Below are positions 9,598 through 19,550 of a DNA stretch of 64,000 nt, piece by piece. The stretch covers positions 1 to 64,000 of the forward strand of contig NZ_LWLE01000014.1 in NCBI RefSeq assembly GCF_001905125.1. Direction: 5' to 3'. Source of the stretch: Streptomyces sp. TSRI0281. Its GTDB lineage: Bacteria > Actinomycetota > Actinomycetes > Streptomycetales > Streptomycetaceae. The number at the start of each line of letters is the position of its first letter. The stretch's first letter is position 1. The position numbers were made by a program, and so were the translations under genes. The notes under the pieces were generated by a model that saw nothing but the letters and a program-made list of their open reading frames with translations, was not told where the DNA came from and ran no database searches.

Positions 9598-11709
9598 TCA
9601 CGGCTGGAGGGTGCGTCCGGAAGGGACCACTCCGCCCGCCACCGCGCGTTGGCGTGGAGCCGCCGTGCCCGTCCAGCAGGTGCCTCGGCGGGCGAGGAGG
9701 CGGCGGAGCCAGAGTTCCGTGGAGGCCAGGTCGGCCAGCCCGTCCAGCGGGAGGGGTTCGCCCTCGGAGGCGGCGCGCAGGGCCTTGCGTACGACGCGTG
9801 CCTCGACCAGGCCCGCGTCCGCCAGCAGCGGGGCGTCGAACAGCGCCATCAGCTCGGGGAGCGCGGCGCGCAGACCGGTGCGGGTGGCGACGGCCGAGGT
9901 GGCCTGGGACGGGGCTCCCCAGCCGGGCGGGAGGTCGTGGATGCCCGCGCCGCCCAGGACCCGGCGCAGGATCGCGGCCCGTGCGCCTGGTTGGACGCGG
10001 AGGGATTCGGGAAGGGCGCGGGCGGCCCGGACGACCTGGTTGTCGAGGAACGGGGCGTGGAGGCGCTGGCTGCGGACCTCGGCGGCCTGCTCCAGGATGC
10101 GGTGGTCGGCGGCGCTGCGGGCGAGGGCGGCGCGGGCGCGGGCCTCTCCCGGGCGCTGCACGGAGGTCGGCCGGATCGCCGCCTCCTGAAGACGAACCGC
10201 CACTTCGGCCAGGGCCTCCCCCGTCAGCCAGCGCGCCGCGGGTCCGGGGCGCGACCAGGCGAGGGCGGCGAGCGAGGCGTCGGCCGGGGTGTCGAGGTCG
10301 GGGGCGTAACGGTTGGCGTCGGGCAGCCGGTCGGCCGCCGTCTCCAGGCCGGTGCGGTACGACGTACGGGCCAGCCGCCGCGCCGCGCGGTAGAGCGTCA
10401 GCGGGACGAACAGGGAGCGCGCCGAGGGGCCTTCGGCCTTGGTGAGGGCCACCACGGGGCGCAGGATGTGGCGTCTGCGCCGGTCCATCAGCAGGTCGGC
10501 GAGGCGGGCCGGGTGCGCGTCCAGCACCTGCCGGGCGCCGTGGCCGACGAAGTGGTCGGCGCTGCCCGCGGCGAGCCGGCGGCGGTGACGCTCGGAGACG
10601 ACCAGGGAGGGGGCCGGTTCGTCGGTGAGCGGGCCGCTGTCCAGCGCCGCGTACGGCAGTGCCTCCTCGCCCGCCGCGACCACCACATGGTGCAGGCGCG
10701 GGTTGGCGGCGATGGCCCGGGCGCGTTCGAGTTCGTCCTCGTGGCCGCGGGTGGTGAGGTCGTTGAAGGTGACCGCGAGCAGCCGCTCCCCCGCCCCCGT
10801 GCCGTGGCCGAGGAGGGTGCCGGGCAGTCCGGGCAGTCCGGAGGCCAGCAGCGCGAGGGTGGCGGACGCGCTGCCTCCGGAGAGGTCGGCGCCGACGCCC
10901 GGTACGGGTGCGCCGCGCGCCGCGCGGCGTTCGGCGGGTCCCATGCCGGGGACCGGTCCGGGGTCCGGCGGCAGGGTTTCCGGGGCGTGGCGCGGGGCGG
11001 TGAGCCGGGCGCGTACCGCTTCGACGAGCGCGTCCCGTACGCCCTCGACGGCGTGCACCGGGTCGGCCTGGGGTGCCGCGACGGCGAGCGAGGCCACCGC
11101 CTCGTACCCGGTGATCTCGCGCGAGCCCTCGCGCAGGATCAGCGCGTGTCCCGGCGGGACCCGCTTCACACCGACGTACGGTGTGCCGTCGCCCAGCGCC
11201 TCCGGTGTCTCGGGGCAGGCGAGCAGGGCGGCCAGGTGGCCGATGTCCAGCTGGGCCTCGATGAGGTCGGCGAGGGGAAGGGCCGCGGTGGCGTAGGCGG
11301 TGCCGTTGGCCCAGGGCGTATGGAAAACGGGCCGGGCTCCGGCCAGGTCCCCCGCGACGGTGATCCGGCGGCCGATCTGCACGACGGCCGTGTAACTGCC
11401 CGGCCAGGCGGTGAGATGCCGCATCGCCCCGCCGCGTGCGGAGAGCAGCCCGACGCGCAGCTGTTCGTCGGTGGCCCCGCAGCAGCCGAGGACGGCGAGG
11501 CGCGCGGTGGGGGCGCCTTCGGGGGTCGCGGCGTTGATGACGCGGATCTCGTCGGGGCGCCAGTCACCGACGGCCCAGAGCGGATCGGGGTCTCCCCACA
11601 GGAGTTGGGAGCCCACGGGCTGGACCGTGCGCCCCTCCCCGCCGGCACCGACCGCGCCGACGGTGCCGAAACTCGCGGCGATACTGCTCCACCCCACCAA
11701 CCAACGCAT
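9598..11709 (-). CDS. Asparagine-synthetase-like protein with altered PP-loop
   Basis: The 703-residue protein has a class II glutamine-amidotransferase-like N-terminal half and an asparagine-synthase C-terminal half, resembling AsnB and lasso-peptide cyclases. Cys2, the glutaminase nucleophile of true AsnB, is absent (the protein starts MRWLVGW), so ammonia release from glutamine is unlikely. The ATP-pyrophosphatase loop, normally SGGxDS, reads DLSGGSASAT near residue 273, so the usual Asp is missing. No lasso precursor or RRE/protease gene is next to it. The start at ATG 11709 has a perfect GGAGG site. The reaction is unknown, and it may be a degenerate or scaffold member. Confidence 0.75.
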   Translation of the reverse strand: MRWLVGWSSIAASFGTVGAVGAGGEGRTVQPVGSQLLWGDPDPLWAVGDWRPDEIRVINAATPEGAPTARLAVLGCCGATDEQLRVGLLSARGGAMRHLTAWPGSYTAVVQIGRRITVAGDLAGARPVFHTPWANGTAYATAALPLADLIEAQLDIGHLAALLACPETPEALGDGTPYVGVKRVPPGHALILREGSREITGYEAVASLAVAAPQADPVHAVEGVRDALVEAVRARLTAPRHAPETLPPDPGPVPGMGPAERRAARGAPVPGVGADLSGGSASATLALLASGLPGLPGTLLGHGTGAGERLLAVTFNDLTTRGHEDELERARAIAANPRLHHVVVAAGEEALPYAALDSGPLTDEPAPSLVVSERHRRRLAAGSADHFVGHGARQVLDAHPARLADLLMDRRRRHILRPVVALTKAEGPSARSLFVPLTLYRAARRLARTSYRTGLETAADRLPDANRYAPDLDTPADASLAALAWSRPGPAARWLTGEALAEVAVRLQEAAIRPTSVQRPGEARARAALARSAADHRILEQAAEVRSQRLHAPFLDNQVVRAARALPESLRVQPGARAAILRRVLGGAGIHDLPPGWGAPSQATSAVATRTGLRAALPELMALFDAPLLADAGLVEARVVRKALRAASEGEPLPLDGLADLASTELWLRRLLARRGTCWTGTAAPRQRAVAGGVVPSGRTLQP

Positions 11710-12568
11710 CGCCGCCTCCACAGGCTGTGGACAAAGCGGCGCACATGGAGAATCGGGACACCGCTGCGGGACATGCTGCCACGACAACGGCGTACGGGAG
11801 GGGGTACGGGCAGCGCACGCCGGAAGGGCATGCGCCCCTGGCAAGGGCCCGGCACCGCTTCCCGGGGGCGAGCGGCGGCGTATCCACAACGGAACGATGG
11901 CTTCCGGGTGTTGTGGAGCCGAAGCGTCAGCCCCGAATGGCCGGTGCGGCGTTCCGGCCGCCCGGTTGACCGCCCGCACGAGCGGTCGAAATCCGGCCAT
12001 AGTCGGACCGTTGACCAGAGCATCACCCCAGCGTCGTCATTCAGCCATTCTCGGCGCGCGCCGCAACCGGCGATTGTCCGCTTTCACCCCCCGCGCCGAG
12101 CGGCTCCACGCACAGCCCGGGAGGTGGGCCTCACCTCCCGGACCGGTCCGCCGCCCGCGGGGAATGGGGCGGCAGTATCCCCCAGCCCACTGAGTCCAGT
12201 ACAGCGGGCCGACCCACGCAGCATCCATGGAAGCCCTCCCGGAGCGGGCCGGGCCAGAGCGCACGGCCGGGCGCACGGCCACACAACAGGAGCACGCCGG
12301 ACCCTGCCCGGCACACGCCCGGGATTCGAACACCGGCCGCCCGCACGGACAACAATCCCGCCATCCGGACGCTCGCCCCTTAACGGTAGGGATGCGGCGA
12401 ACTACGCTGGGTTTACTGATGTTCTCAGCAGGGCGGCATATTCCCCGGGGCTCGGCCAAATGCGTGTGCAGCCGGAGTGACGGGGTTCGAACCTGGGGAG
12501 GCATCGGCACGAATGCCGCGCGCCGCCCTCGGTGTCGCGGCGGCTGTCTGTGTGTCGAGGGGTGGCGC
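11710..12568. other. Long intergenic region upstream of the sporulation-type regulator gene
   Basis: This 859-nt stretch has no frame with good codon usage on either strand. It lies between the divergent asparagine-synthetase-like and NsdA/sporulation-type regulator genes and probably carries extended control sequences. Two T-arm-like motifs (GGTGTTCGAATCC near 12325 and GGTTCGAACC near 12485, both on the minus strand) occur without a tRNA anticodon arm. Confidence 0.4.
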
Positions 12569-14164
12569 ATGTCCAGGGAGCAACGCGGGCCGAACGAGAA
12601 GCTCGGCACGGTTCTCGCCCTCGCGGGAATCAGTAACGCCGGGCTCGCCCGGCGGGTCAACGACCTCGGAGCACAGCGCGGTCTGACACTTCGCTACGAC
12701 AAGACCTCGGTGGCCCGGTGGGTCGCCAAGGGCATGGTGCCGCAGGGCGCCGCGCCCCATCTCATCGCTGCGGCGATCGGCGCCAAGCTCGGCCGGCCGG
12801 TCCCGCTGCACGAGATCGGGCTCGCGGACGCCGACCCGGCGCCCGAGGTCGGACTCGCCTTCCCGCGTGACGTGGGCGAAGCGGTGCGGTCGGCGACCGA
12901 GCTGTACCGACTGGATCTGGCCGGGCGGCGGGGCGGCGGCGGAATCTGGCAGTCGCTGGCGGGGTCGTTCGCCGTCAGCGCGTACGCGACCCCTGCCTCC
13001 CGATGGCTGATAACCCCCGCCGATCCCTCGGTGGCGCGGGACTCCGCGGCTGCCCGGGTCGCCATCCTCGGCGCACAGGGCGCGCAGGGCGCGCAGGGCG
13101 CGCAGGGCGCGCACGGCGCTCAGAACCTGCGGAGCGCACTCGGCCCGTCGGGCGCGCCGGGCATGCCCGGCGCACTGATCGGACACGGTGCGCAGGGGTC
13201 CGTGCCCCTGCAGCCCGGCCCGGAGTCCGCGCCCGACGCCTCGCCGCTGCGGGTCGGCCACAGCGATGTGGCCAAGCTGCGCGAGGCGGCCCAGGACGCG
13301 CGCCGCTGGGACTCCAAGTACGGCGGCGGGGACTGGCGTTCCTCCATGGTTCCGGAGTGCTTACGGGTCGACGCCGCACCGCTGCTCCTCGGCTCCTACA
13401 GCGACGAGGTGGGCCGCGCCCTCTTCGGCGCCTCGGCCGAACTGACCAGGCTGGCCGGGTGGATGGCCTTCGACACCGGCCAGCAGGAAGCCGCCCAGCG
13501 CTACTACATCCAGGCCCTGCGCCTGGCCCGAGCCGCCGCCGACGTACCGCTCGGCGGGTATGTGCTCGTGTCGATGTCCCTCCAGGCGACCTACCGCGGC
13601 TTCGCCGACGAAGGGGTCGACCTCGCGCAGGCCGCCGTCGAACGCAACCGCGGGCTCGCCACCGCCCGCACCATGAGCTTCTTCCGGCTGGTGGAGGCGC
13701 GGGCGCACGCGAAGGCGGGGGACGCGGCGGCCGCGGCGGCCGCGCTCAAGGCCGCCGAGGGCTGGCTGGAACGGTCCAGGGCGGGGGATGCCGACCCGTC
13801 GTGGCTCGGCTTCTACTCGTACGACAGGTTCGCGGCCGACGCCGCCGAGTGCTACCGCGACCTCAAGGCGCCCCGGCAGGTGCGGCGCTTCACCGAGCAG
13901 GCCCTGTCCCAGCCGACCGAGGAGTTCGTCCGCTCGCACGGACTGCGGCTCGTCGTCTCCGCGGTGGCCGAGCTGGAGTCGGGCAATCTGGACGCGGCGT
14001 GCGCGGCGGGGACCCGGGCGGTCGAGGTGGCGGGCCGGATCTCCTCGGCGCGGACCACGGAGTACGTACGCGATCTGCTGCACCGGCTCGAACCGTACGG
14101 GGACGAGCCGCGCGTCGCTGAGCTGCGCGAACGGGCCCGGCCGCTGCTGGTGGCCCCGGTCTGA
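12569..14164 (+). CDS. NsdA/sporulation-type regulatory protein with helix-turn-helix and TPR-like repeats
   Basis: The 531-residue protein has an N-terminal helix-turn-helix-like domain (about 1-85; AGLARRVND, SVARWVAKGMVP). A variable linker holds a run of G-A-Q repeats (residues about 168-185), and an Ala-rich helical C-terminal half (about 270-520) resembles TPR repeats. This architecture is typical of Streptomyces regulators of development and antibiotic production related to NsdA. The start at ATG 12569 follows GAGGGGTGG. The in-frame extension back to 12227 lacks a ribosome site. The linker repeat at DNA level is GCGCAGGGC units near 13075-13110. The function is inferred from architecture only. 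Confidence 0.75.
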   Translation: MSREQRGPNEKLGTVLALAGISNAGLARRVNDLGAQRGLTLRYDKTSVARWVAKGMVPQGAAPHLIAAAIGAKLGRPVPLHEIGLADADPAPEVGLAFPRDVGEAVRSATELYRLDLAGRRGGGGIWQSLAGSFAVSAYATPASRWLITPADPSVARDSAAARVAILGAQGAQGAQGAQGAHGAQNLRSALGPSGAPGMPGALIGHGAQGSVPLQPGPESAPDASPLRVGHSDVAKLREAAQDARRWDSKYGGGDWRSSMVPECLRVDAAPLLLGSYSDEVGRALFGASAELTRLAGWMAFDTGQQEAAQRYYIQALRLARAAADVPLGGYVLVSMSLQATYRGFADEGVDLAQAAVERNRGLATARTMSFFRLVEARAHAKAGDAAAAAAALKAAEGWLERSRAGDADPSWLGFYSYDRFAADAAECYRDLKAPRQVRRFTEQALSQPTEEFVRSHGLRLVVSAVAELESGNLDAACAAGTRAVEVAGRISSARTTEYVRDLLHRLEPYGDEPRVAELRERARPLLVAPV

Positions 14165-14276
14165 TCCGGCGCCCGCCCCGGGTCCGCGGGGCCGGGATGT
14201 GCGCCACGTCCTGCCCGTCCCGGGTTTGAGCCGGTTGTCAGTGGGTCAGTGCACTATCGGGGTGGGAGGTGGCGTG

Positions 14277-15533
14277 ATGATGACGCACGCGGCGTACGAC
14301 TGCGATGTGCTGGTGATCGGCGGCGGGATCGTCGGTCTGTCGACCGCGTATGCGATCACGCGGTCCGCTCCGGGCACCCGGGTGACGGTGCTGGAGAAGG
14401 AACGGGGCCCCGCCCGCCATCAGACCGGGCGCAACAGCGGGGTGATCCACAGCGGCGTCTACTACCGCCCCGGTTCCCTCAAGGCCCGCTACGCGGTGCG
14501 CGGCGCCGCCGAGATGGTCGACTTCTGTACGGAGCACGGCATCGCGCACGCGGTGACCGGCAAGCTGATCGTCGCGACCGAGCGGTCCGAGCTGCCCCGG
14601 CTGCACGGCCTGGTGCAGCGCGGCCGGGAGCACGGACTGCCGGTGCGGGAGCTGGGCCCGGCGCAGATCGCCGAGTACGAACCCCATGTGCGCGGACTCG
14701 CGGCGATCAGGGTCGGGACGACCGGGGTGTGCGACTTCAAGGCGGTCGCCGCACGGCTCGCGACGGAGGTCACCGCGGCCGGCGGCCTCATCCGGTACGG
14801 GGCGGAGGTCACCGCGATCGACCGGCGCCCCTGGGGTGTCGCGGTGCGAACGGCGGACGGCCTCGTCGTCCGGGCCCGGGTGCTGGTCAACTGCGCGGGG
14901 CTGCACTGCGACCGGGTGGCACGGCTGGCGGGCGACGACCCGGGAGTGCGGATCGTGCCGTTCCGGGGGGAGTACTACGAGCTGGCCAGGCCGGAGCTGG
15001 TGCGCGGGCTGGTCTATCCGGTGCCGGACCCGGCGTTCCCGTTCCTCGGGGTGCATCTGACGCGGGGCTTCGACGGCTCCGTCCACGTCGGGCCCAACGC
15101 GGTGCCGGCCCTCGCCCGGGAGGGGTACGGCTGGCAGGTCGTGCGCCCCCGTGAGCTGATGGAGACGCTGAGCTGGCCGGGCTCCTGGCGGATAGCCCGA
15201 CGGCACTGGCGGTACGGGGCGGGCGAGGTGCACCGTTCGCTGTCGAAGCGCGCGTTCACTCTGGCCGTCCAGCGGCTGCTGCCCGAGGTGAGCGAGGACG
15301 ATCTACGGCCGTCGCCCGCCGGGGTCAGGGCCCAGGCGGTCCTGCGGGACGGCACGCTGGTGGACGACTTCCTGATCCGCGAGGCCCCGCACACCGTGCA
15401 CGTGCTGAACGCCCCGTCGCCCGCCGCCACGGCCTCGCTGCCCATCGGCAGGGAGGTGGCACGCCGGGCACTGCTGCGGGCTCGCGGCGCGGGGTGGAAG
15501 CCGCCCGCCGTAGAATCGGGTCATTGTGTCTGA
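14277..15533 (+). CDS. lhgO: L-2-hydroxyglutarate oxidase
   Basis: The 418-residue FAD enzyme of the DAO superfamily has the N-terminal dinucleotide motif DVLVIGGGIVGLSTAYAI and the LhgO/L2HGDH signature QTGRNSGVIHSGVYY at about 46-60. It oxidises L-2-hydroxyglutarate to 2-oxoglutarate, usually feeding electrons to quinone at the membrane. Three adjacent candidate starts (GTG 14274, ATG 14277, ATG 14280) share the GGGAGG site near 14264. The stop overlaps the trmB start by 8 nt, implying co-translation with an unrelated tRNA-modification gene. Confidence 0.9.
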   Translation: MMTHAAYDCDVLVIGGGIVGLSTAYAITRSAPGTRVTVLEKERGPARHQTGRNSGVIHSGVYYRPGSLKARYAVRGAAEMVDFCTEHGIAHAVTGKLIVATERSELPRLHGLVQRGREHGLPVRELGPAQIAEYEPHVRGLAAIRVGTTGVCDFKAVAARLATEVTAAGGLIRYGAEVTAIDRRPWGVAVRTADGLVVRARVLVNCAGLHCDRVARLAGDDPGVRIVPFRGEYYELARPELVRGLVYPVPDPAFPFLGVHLTRGFDGSVHVGPNAVPALAREGYGWQVVRPRELMETLSWPGSWRIARRHWRYGAGEVHRSLSKRAFTLAVQRLLPEVSEDDLRPSPAGVRAQAVLRDGTLVDDFLIREAPHTVHVLNAPSPAATASLPIGREVARRALLRARGAGWKPPAVESGHCV

Positions 15534-16449
15534 GCAGCCTGTGAACCCCACTCCTGATGCCCCTGACGCACCCGGTGCCCCCGGTACCACCGGTGCGGAC
15601 GACGTGGCTAGCGCCCCTGGCGCGAACGACGTGGCCGATGCCCCCGGTGCGAACGATGTGGCCGATACCGCGGACGACGCCGCTGCCCGGCGTGCCGCCT
15701 CCTTCGAGCGGCAGCGCAGGCTCCGCCAGGAGCCCCGCTTCCCCGGCGGTCCCGCCGCCGACCCGGCGGGCTCGCACCACGAGCGCCGGATCCGCAGTTT
15801 CCAGCCGCGCCGCAGCCGGGTCACGACCGGGCAGGAGGACGCCCTCCAGCGGCTGTGGCCCATGTGGGGCCTGGACATCGACGGGCTCCGCGTCCTGGAC
15901 CCGGCCGAGATGTTCGACGGGCTGCCCGTCGTCCTGGAGATCGGCTTCGGCATGGGCGAGGCCACCGCGCAGATGGCGGCCGACGATCCGGGCACCGGCA
16001 TCCTCGCCGTCGATGTGCACACCCCCGGCCAGGGCAATCTGCTCGGTCTCGCGGACCGGAACGGCCTGACCAACATCCGGGTGGCCAACGGTGACGCGGT
16101 GATCCTGCTGCGCGAGATGCTGAAGCCGGACGCGCTCGACGGACTCCGGGTGTTCTTCCCCGACCCCTGGCCCAAGGCGCGGCACCACAAGCGGCGGCTG
16201 ATCCAGCCGGAGTTCCTGGACCTGGTGGCCCAGCGGCTGAAGCCCGGAGCCGTGATCCACTGCGCGACGGACTGGGAGCCGTACGCGGAACAGATGCTGG
16301 ACGTCCTCACCGCGCACCCCCTCTTCGAGAACACCGTGGCGGACGGCGGTTACGCCCCGCGGCCCGCATTCCGGCCGCTGACCCGCTTCGAGGGGCAGGG
16401 TCTGGACAAGGGGCACGTCGTCCACGACCTGCTGTTCGCCCGCGTCTGA
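15526..16449 (+). CDS. trmB: tRNA (guanine-N7-)-methyltransferase
   Basis: The 307-residue protein carries the TrmB SAM-binding motif VVLEIGFGMGEAT (about 131-143) and the family signature FFPDPWPKARHHKRRL (about 205-220), which contributes the catalytic Asp and tRNA contacts. It methylates G46 in tRNA variable loops. An N-terminal extension of about 90 residues is poorly conserved and contains repeated D-V-A-x-A-P-G-A-N units, encoded by short tandem DNA repeats (15600-15670). The GTG start lies inside the end of lhgO. Confidence 0.93.
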   Translation: MSEQPVNPTPDAPDAPGAPGTTGADDVASAPGANDVADAPGANDVADTADDAAARRAASFERQRRLRQEPRFPGGPAADPAGSHHERRIRSFQPRRSRVTTGQEDALQRLWPMWGLDIDGLRVLDPAEMFDGLPVVLEIGFGMGEATAQMAADDPGTGILAVDVHTPGQGNLLGLADRNGLTNIRVANGDAVILLREMLKPDALDGLRVFFPDPWPKARHHKRRLIQPEFLDLVAQRLKPGAVIHCATDWEPYAEQMLDVLTAHPLFENTVADGGYAPRPAFRPLTRFEGQGLDKGHVVHDLLFARV

Positions 16450-16479
16450 CCGACGCGGCACGCGGGCAGACGCGGGCGC

Positions 16480-16615
16480 ACGGTCCGGGCCGGGACACGG
16501 GCAGACCCGGCGCACGGTCCGACCCGGCGCACGGCAGGGTCGGCATACGGCCGGGTCGGCATATGGACCGACGCGGCGCACGGCCGGGGACCGTTGCGAA
16601 CCGGCCGTGTCCCCC
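16480..16615. repeat. Short imperfect tandem repeats downstream of trmB
   Basis: Units resembling GACCCGGCGCACGG and GGGTCGGCATACGG recur several times with drift between trmB and the PrsW-like gene. The stretch is non-coding and looks like a slippage-prone spacer. No terminator hairpin with a T-run is visible. Confidence 0.5.
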
Positions 16616-16659
16616 GGCGCCCGTGGTCAGGTGTCGGTCCCGCTCGTTAGGGTCATGGG

Positions 16660-18282
16660 GTGTCCGACGGGTCCGTGCAGCATCAGCAGCCGCAGCCGGC
16701 CGTCCCGGTTCTCCAGGAGCGTCAGCTCGGCGAGATCCTGGGCGCCGTGCCGGAGCGTGGCTGGCGATACCGGCCGCGCCGCGTCGGCATGGTGTGGCGC
16801 AGCAAGGCCTTCCGCGCAGGTGCGGTGATCGTCGCGCTCGCGCTGTGCGGGCTGGTGATCCTGTCCCTGGTCCGTGAGCAGACCGGCACGGAGGGGTTCC
16901 TGGTCGGGCTCGGGCTGGCCGTGCTGCCCGTGCCGCTGCTGATGGCGGCCTTCCGCTGGCTGGACCGGGTCGAACCGGGCCCCTGGCGGAATCTGCTGTT
17001 CTCCTTCGCCTGGGGCGCGTGCGCCGCCGCACTCGTCGCGATCATCGCCAACTCGTTCGCGACCCGCTGGATCGCCACGGCCACCGCCGACCCGGCGAGC
17101 GCCGACACCCTGGGTGCCACGGTGATCGCCCCGGTCGTCGAGGAGAGCGCCAAGGCGGCCGCGGTCCTGCTGATCTTCCTGTTCCGGAGACGGGAGTTCA
17201 GCGGCATCGTCGACGGCATCGTGGTCGCCGGATTCACCGCGACCGGCTTCGCCTTCACCGAGAACATCCTCTATCTGGGCAACGCCTTCGGTGAGGACCA
17301 GCAGCTGGGGATGACCGGGTTCGCCTCGGTGACCGCCGGGACGTTCTTCGTACGGATCGTGATGTCGCCGTTCGCGCACCCGCTGTTCACGGTGCTCACC
17401 GGCATCGGCTTCGGGTTCGCCGCGGTCGGCGCGCGGCGCCACCGGGTCCGCCGGATCGCGCTGCCGGTACTGGGCCTGGTCCTCGCGATGGGCCTGCACG
17501 CCCTGTGGAACGGTTCGTCGGCCTTCGGCCCGTACGGCTTCTACGCGGTGTACGGGGTCTTCATGGTCCCGGCGTTCGGGCTGGTGACCTGGCTGGCGGT
17601 GTTCTCGCGCCAGCGGGAGCTGCGTATGCTCTCCGCCGAGCTGCCCGCGTACGCGGCGGCGGGCTGGCTGACCCCCGCCGAGCCGCTCGCGCTCTCCTCG
17701 ATGCGGGCGCGTGGCATGGCCCGTGATCTGGCCCGCCACTGGCACGGCCACCCGGACCGGAACCGCGGCAGGGCGGCGGCACGGGCGGTCGCCGAGTACG
17801 AGTCGTTCGCGACGTCCCTGGCCGTACTGCGCCGACGGGCCCGCCGCGACACGGCGGGCCCGGACTTCGCCGCGCGGGAACGGGAGCTGCTGCATCACCT
17901 CTGGCAGCGCAGGGACATCGCGGGCCCGGCGCTGACGTACGCGGCCCACGCCACGGGCCGGCTGCGCGCACACCTCCGCCCCCCGGTCCCGCCGTACGGC
18001 GGGCCGTTCCCGCAACGGCCCCCGTACGCGTACGGGGCACCGCAGACCCAGACGCAGACGTACGCGTACGGGGGCCCGGGGACGCAGACGTACCCCTCCG
18101 GGTACCCGAACGCGGGCCCTGCCCCGCAGCCGTATCCCCACGGCGCGGCACCGCGGCAGCCGTATCCGTACGGGCCGGTGCCGCAGACGTTCCCGATGCC
18201 TCAGCAGCGCGGGACGGAGCCGCACGGCGCGCCGCACCCCCAGTACGGCGGCCACAACCCCTACCTGCGTCCTCCGCAGTAG
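16660..18282 (+). CDS. PrsW-family intramembrane metalloprotease
   Basis: The 540-residue membrane protein has a core of about eight hydrophobic segments (roughly 45-320) that carries the PrsW motif EESAK (VVEESAKAAAVL, about 160). The second conserved element is FTENILYLG and the third a late H-x-x-W (GLHALWNGSS). PrsW enzymes cleave membrane anti-sigma factors or process membrane proteins. The C-terminal 120 residues are a Pro/Tyr/Gln-rich repetitive tail (YPYG, TQTQTYAYGG) expected to be disordered. The GTG start at 16660 is the best available. The substrate is unknown; the membrane-fused sigma factor 9 kb upstream is one possibility only by function. Confidence 0.85.
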   Translation: MSDGSVQHQQPQPAVPVLQERQLGEILGAVPERGWRYRPRRVGMVWRSKAFRAGAVIVALALCGLVILSLVREQTGTEGFLVGLGLAVLPVPLLMAAFRWLDRVEPGPWRNLLFSFAWGACAAALVAIIANSFATRWIATATADPASADTLGATVIAPVVEESAKAAAVLLIFLFRRREFSGIVDGIVVAGFTATGFAFTENILYLGNAFGEDQQLGMTGFASVTAGTFFVRIVMSPFAHPLFTVLTGIGFGFAAVGARRHRVRRIALPVLGLVLAMGLHALWNGSSAFGPYGFYAVYGVFMVPAFGLVTWLAVFSRQRELRMLSAELPAYAAAGWLTPAEPLALSSMRARGMARDLARHWHGHPDRNRGRAAARAVAEYESFATSLAVLRRRARRDTAGPDFAARERELLHHLWQRRDIAGPALTYAAHATGRLRAHLRPPVPPYGGPFPQRPPYAYGAPQTQTQTYAYGGPGTQTYPSGYPNAGPAPQPYPHGAAPRQPYPYGPVPQTFPMPQQRGTEPHGAPHPQYGGHNPYLRPPQ

Positions 18283-18322
18283 CCCGGCGCCCGCTGTCCG
18301 GGCGGGTGGATCAGGGGGTGGA

Positions 18323-19276
18323 TCAGGCGGATGCCTCGGTGAGCTCCGCGAGTTCCTGGTCCGTCAGGCGCAGCTCGGCGACCGCGACCAGCGCGGGCAG
18401 CTGCTCGACCGTACGGGCCGAGGCGATCGGCGCGACGACGGTCGGCCGGGAGGCCAGCCAGGCCAGGGCGACCGTGGCGATCTCGGCCTCGCGCTCCTGG
18501 GCGATCCGGTCCAGGGCGACCAGCACCTTGCGGCCCTGCTCGGACTCCAGGTGCTGGGCCGCCTTCTCGGCGCGCGCGCTGTCGACCGAGGTGCCCGGAC
18601 GGTACTTGCCGGTGAGGAAGCCCGAGGCCAGGGCGAAGTACGGGACGGCGGCGAGCCCGGCGCGGGCGGCGGTGTCCTGGAGGGCGCCCTCATAGGTGTC
18701 GCGGGAGACCAGGTTGTAGTGCGGCTGGAGGGCGACGTAGCGGGCCAGGTTCTCGCGCTCGGAGAAGTCCAGGGATGCCTGGAGCCGCTCCGGGCTGATG
18801 TTGGAGGCGGCGATCTCGCGCACCTTGCCGTCCTTCACCAGCTGGTCGAGGGCGGTGATGATCTCCTCGACCGGGACGGTCTCGTCGTCGAAGTGCGTGT
18901 AGTACAGGTCGATGTGGTCCGTGCCGAGCCGCCGCAGCGACTCCTCGGCGGCGGACTTGATGGTGACGGCGGAGAGCCCCTTGTACGAGGGGTGGGCGCC
19001 GACCTTGGTGGCGACGACGATGTCGGACCGGTCGGCGCGCGAGGCGAGCCACTTGCCGATGACGGTCTCGGACTCGCCGCCCTCGTTGCCCGGGACCCAG
19101 GAGGAGTAGGCGTCGGCGGTGTCGATGAAGTTGCCGCCCGCCGCGGTGTACGCGTCCAGGACGGCGAAGGACTGTGCCTCGTCCGCTGTCCAGCCGAAGA
19201 CGTTGCCGCCGAGGGCGAGGGGGAAGACCTGGAGGCCGGAGGAGCCGAGCGGGCGCAGAGAATTCGCAGAAGTCAT
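18323..19276 (-). CDS. Aldo/keto reductase
   Basis: The 317-residue protein has the (beta/alpha)8 AKR fold signatures. They include NFIDTADAYSSW (catalytic Asp and Tyr), VVATKVG (catalytic Lys), and the HIDLYYTHFDD strand carrying the active-site His. It is an NADPH-dependent carbonyl reductase of the tas/yajO type, soluble, with broad or unknown substrates. ATG 19276 fits the usual family N-terminus (SLRPLGSSGLQVFPLALGG). The frame extends to 19360 without support. It is transcribed away from the M23 gene's end with a 274-nt gap. Confidence 0.9.
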   Translation of the reverse strand: MTSANSLRPLGSSGLQVFPLALGGNVFGWTADEAQSFAVLDAYTAAGGNFIDTADAYSSWVPGNEGGESETVIGKWLASRADRSDIVVATKVGAHPSYKGLSAVTIKSAAEESLRRLGTDHIDLYYTHFDDETVPVEEIITALDQLVKDGKVREIAASNISPERLQASLDFSERENLARYVALQPHYNLVSRDTYEGALQDTAARAGLAAVPYFALASGFLTGKYRPGTSVDSARAEKAAQHLESEQGRKVLVALDRIAQEREAEIATVALAWLASRPTVVAPIASARTVEQLPALVAVAELRLTDQELAELTEASA

Positions 19277-19550
19277 GATGGGTTCAACGAGAGCACCGGA
19301 GAGGACTATTCCGCGTGGGCGGGAGCCTCTGCGCCGGTGCCGTCCGCCGTCCGCCGTCATCGGTCCGCCGTCATCAACTCCGCCGTCATCCGTCTGCGGA
19401 GGCGGGGCCCCGGGCGTTGTGCCCCCATCACCCGTACGGCGGACGCCACGCGCTGTTCTCCTGCGGACAGCGGACCGGCAGCCCTGACGTCGGGGGGTGT
19501 GCGTCAGGGCTGCCGGGGTTCGGGTGCGCCCGCGGGGCGGGCGCGGGGGC

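Noticed and set aside
9598..11709. Lasso-peptide cluster around the asparagine-synthetase-like gene
   Set aside because: No precursor, RRE or leader-protease gene is adjacent, and the PP-loop is altered.
12301..12500. T-arm-like motifs suggesting tRNA genes upstream of the sporulation-type regulator
   Set aside because: No matching acceptor, D-arm or anticodon stem could be built around them.
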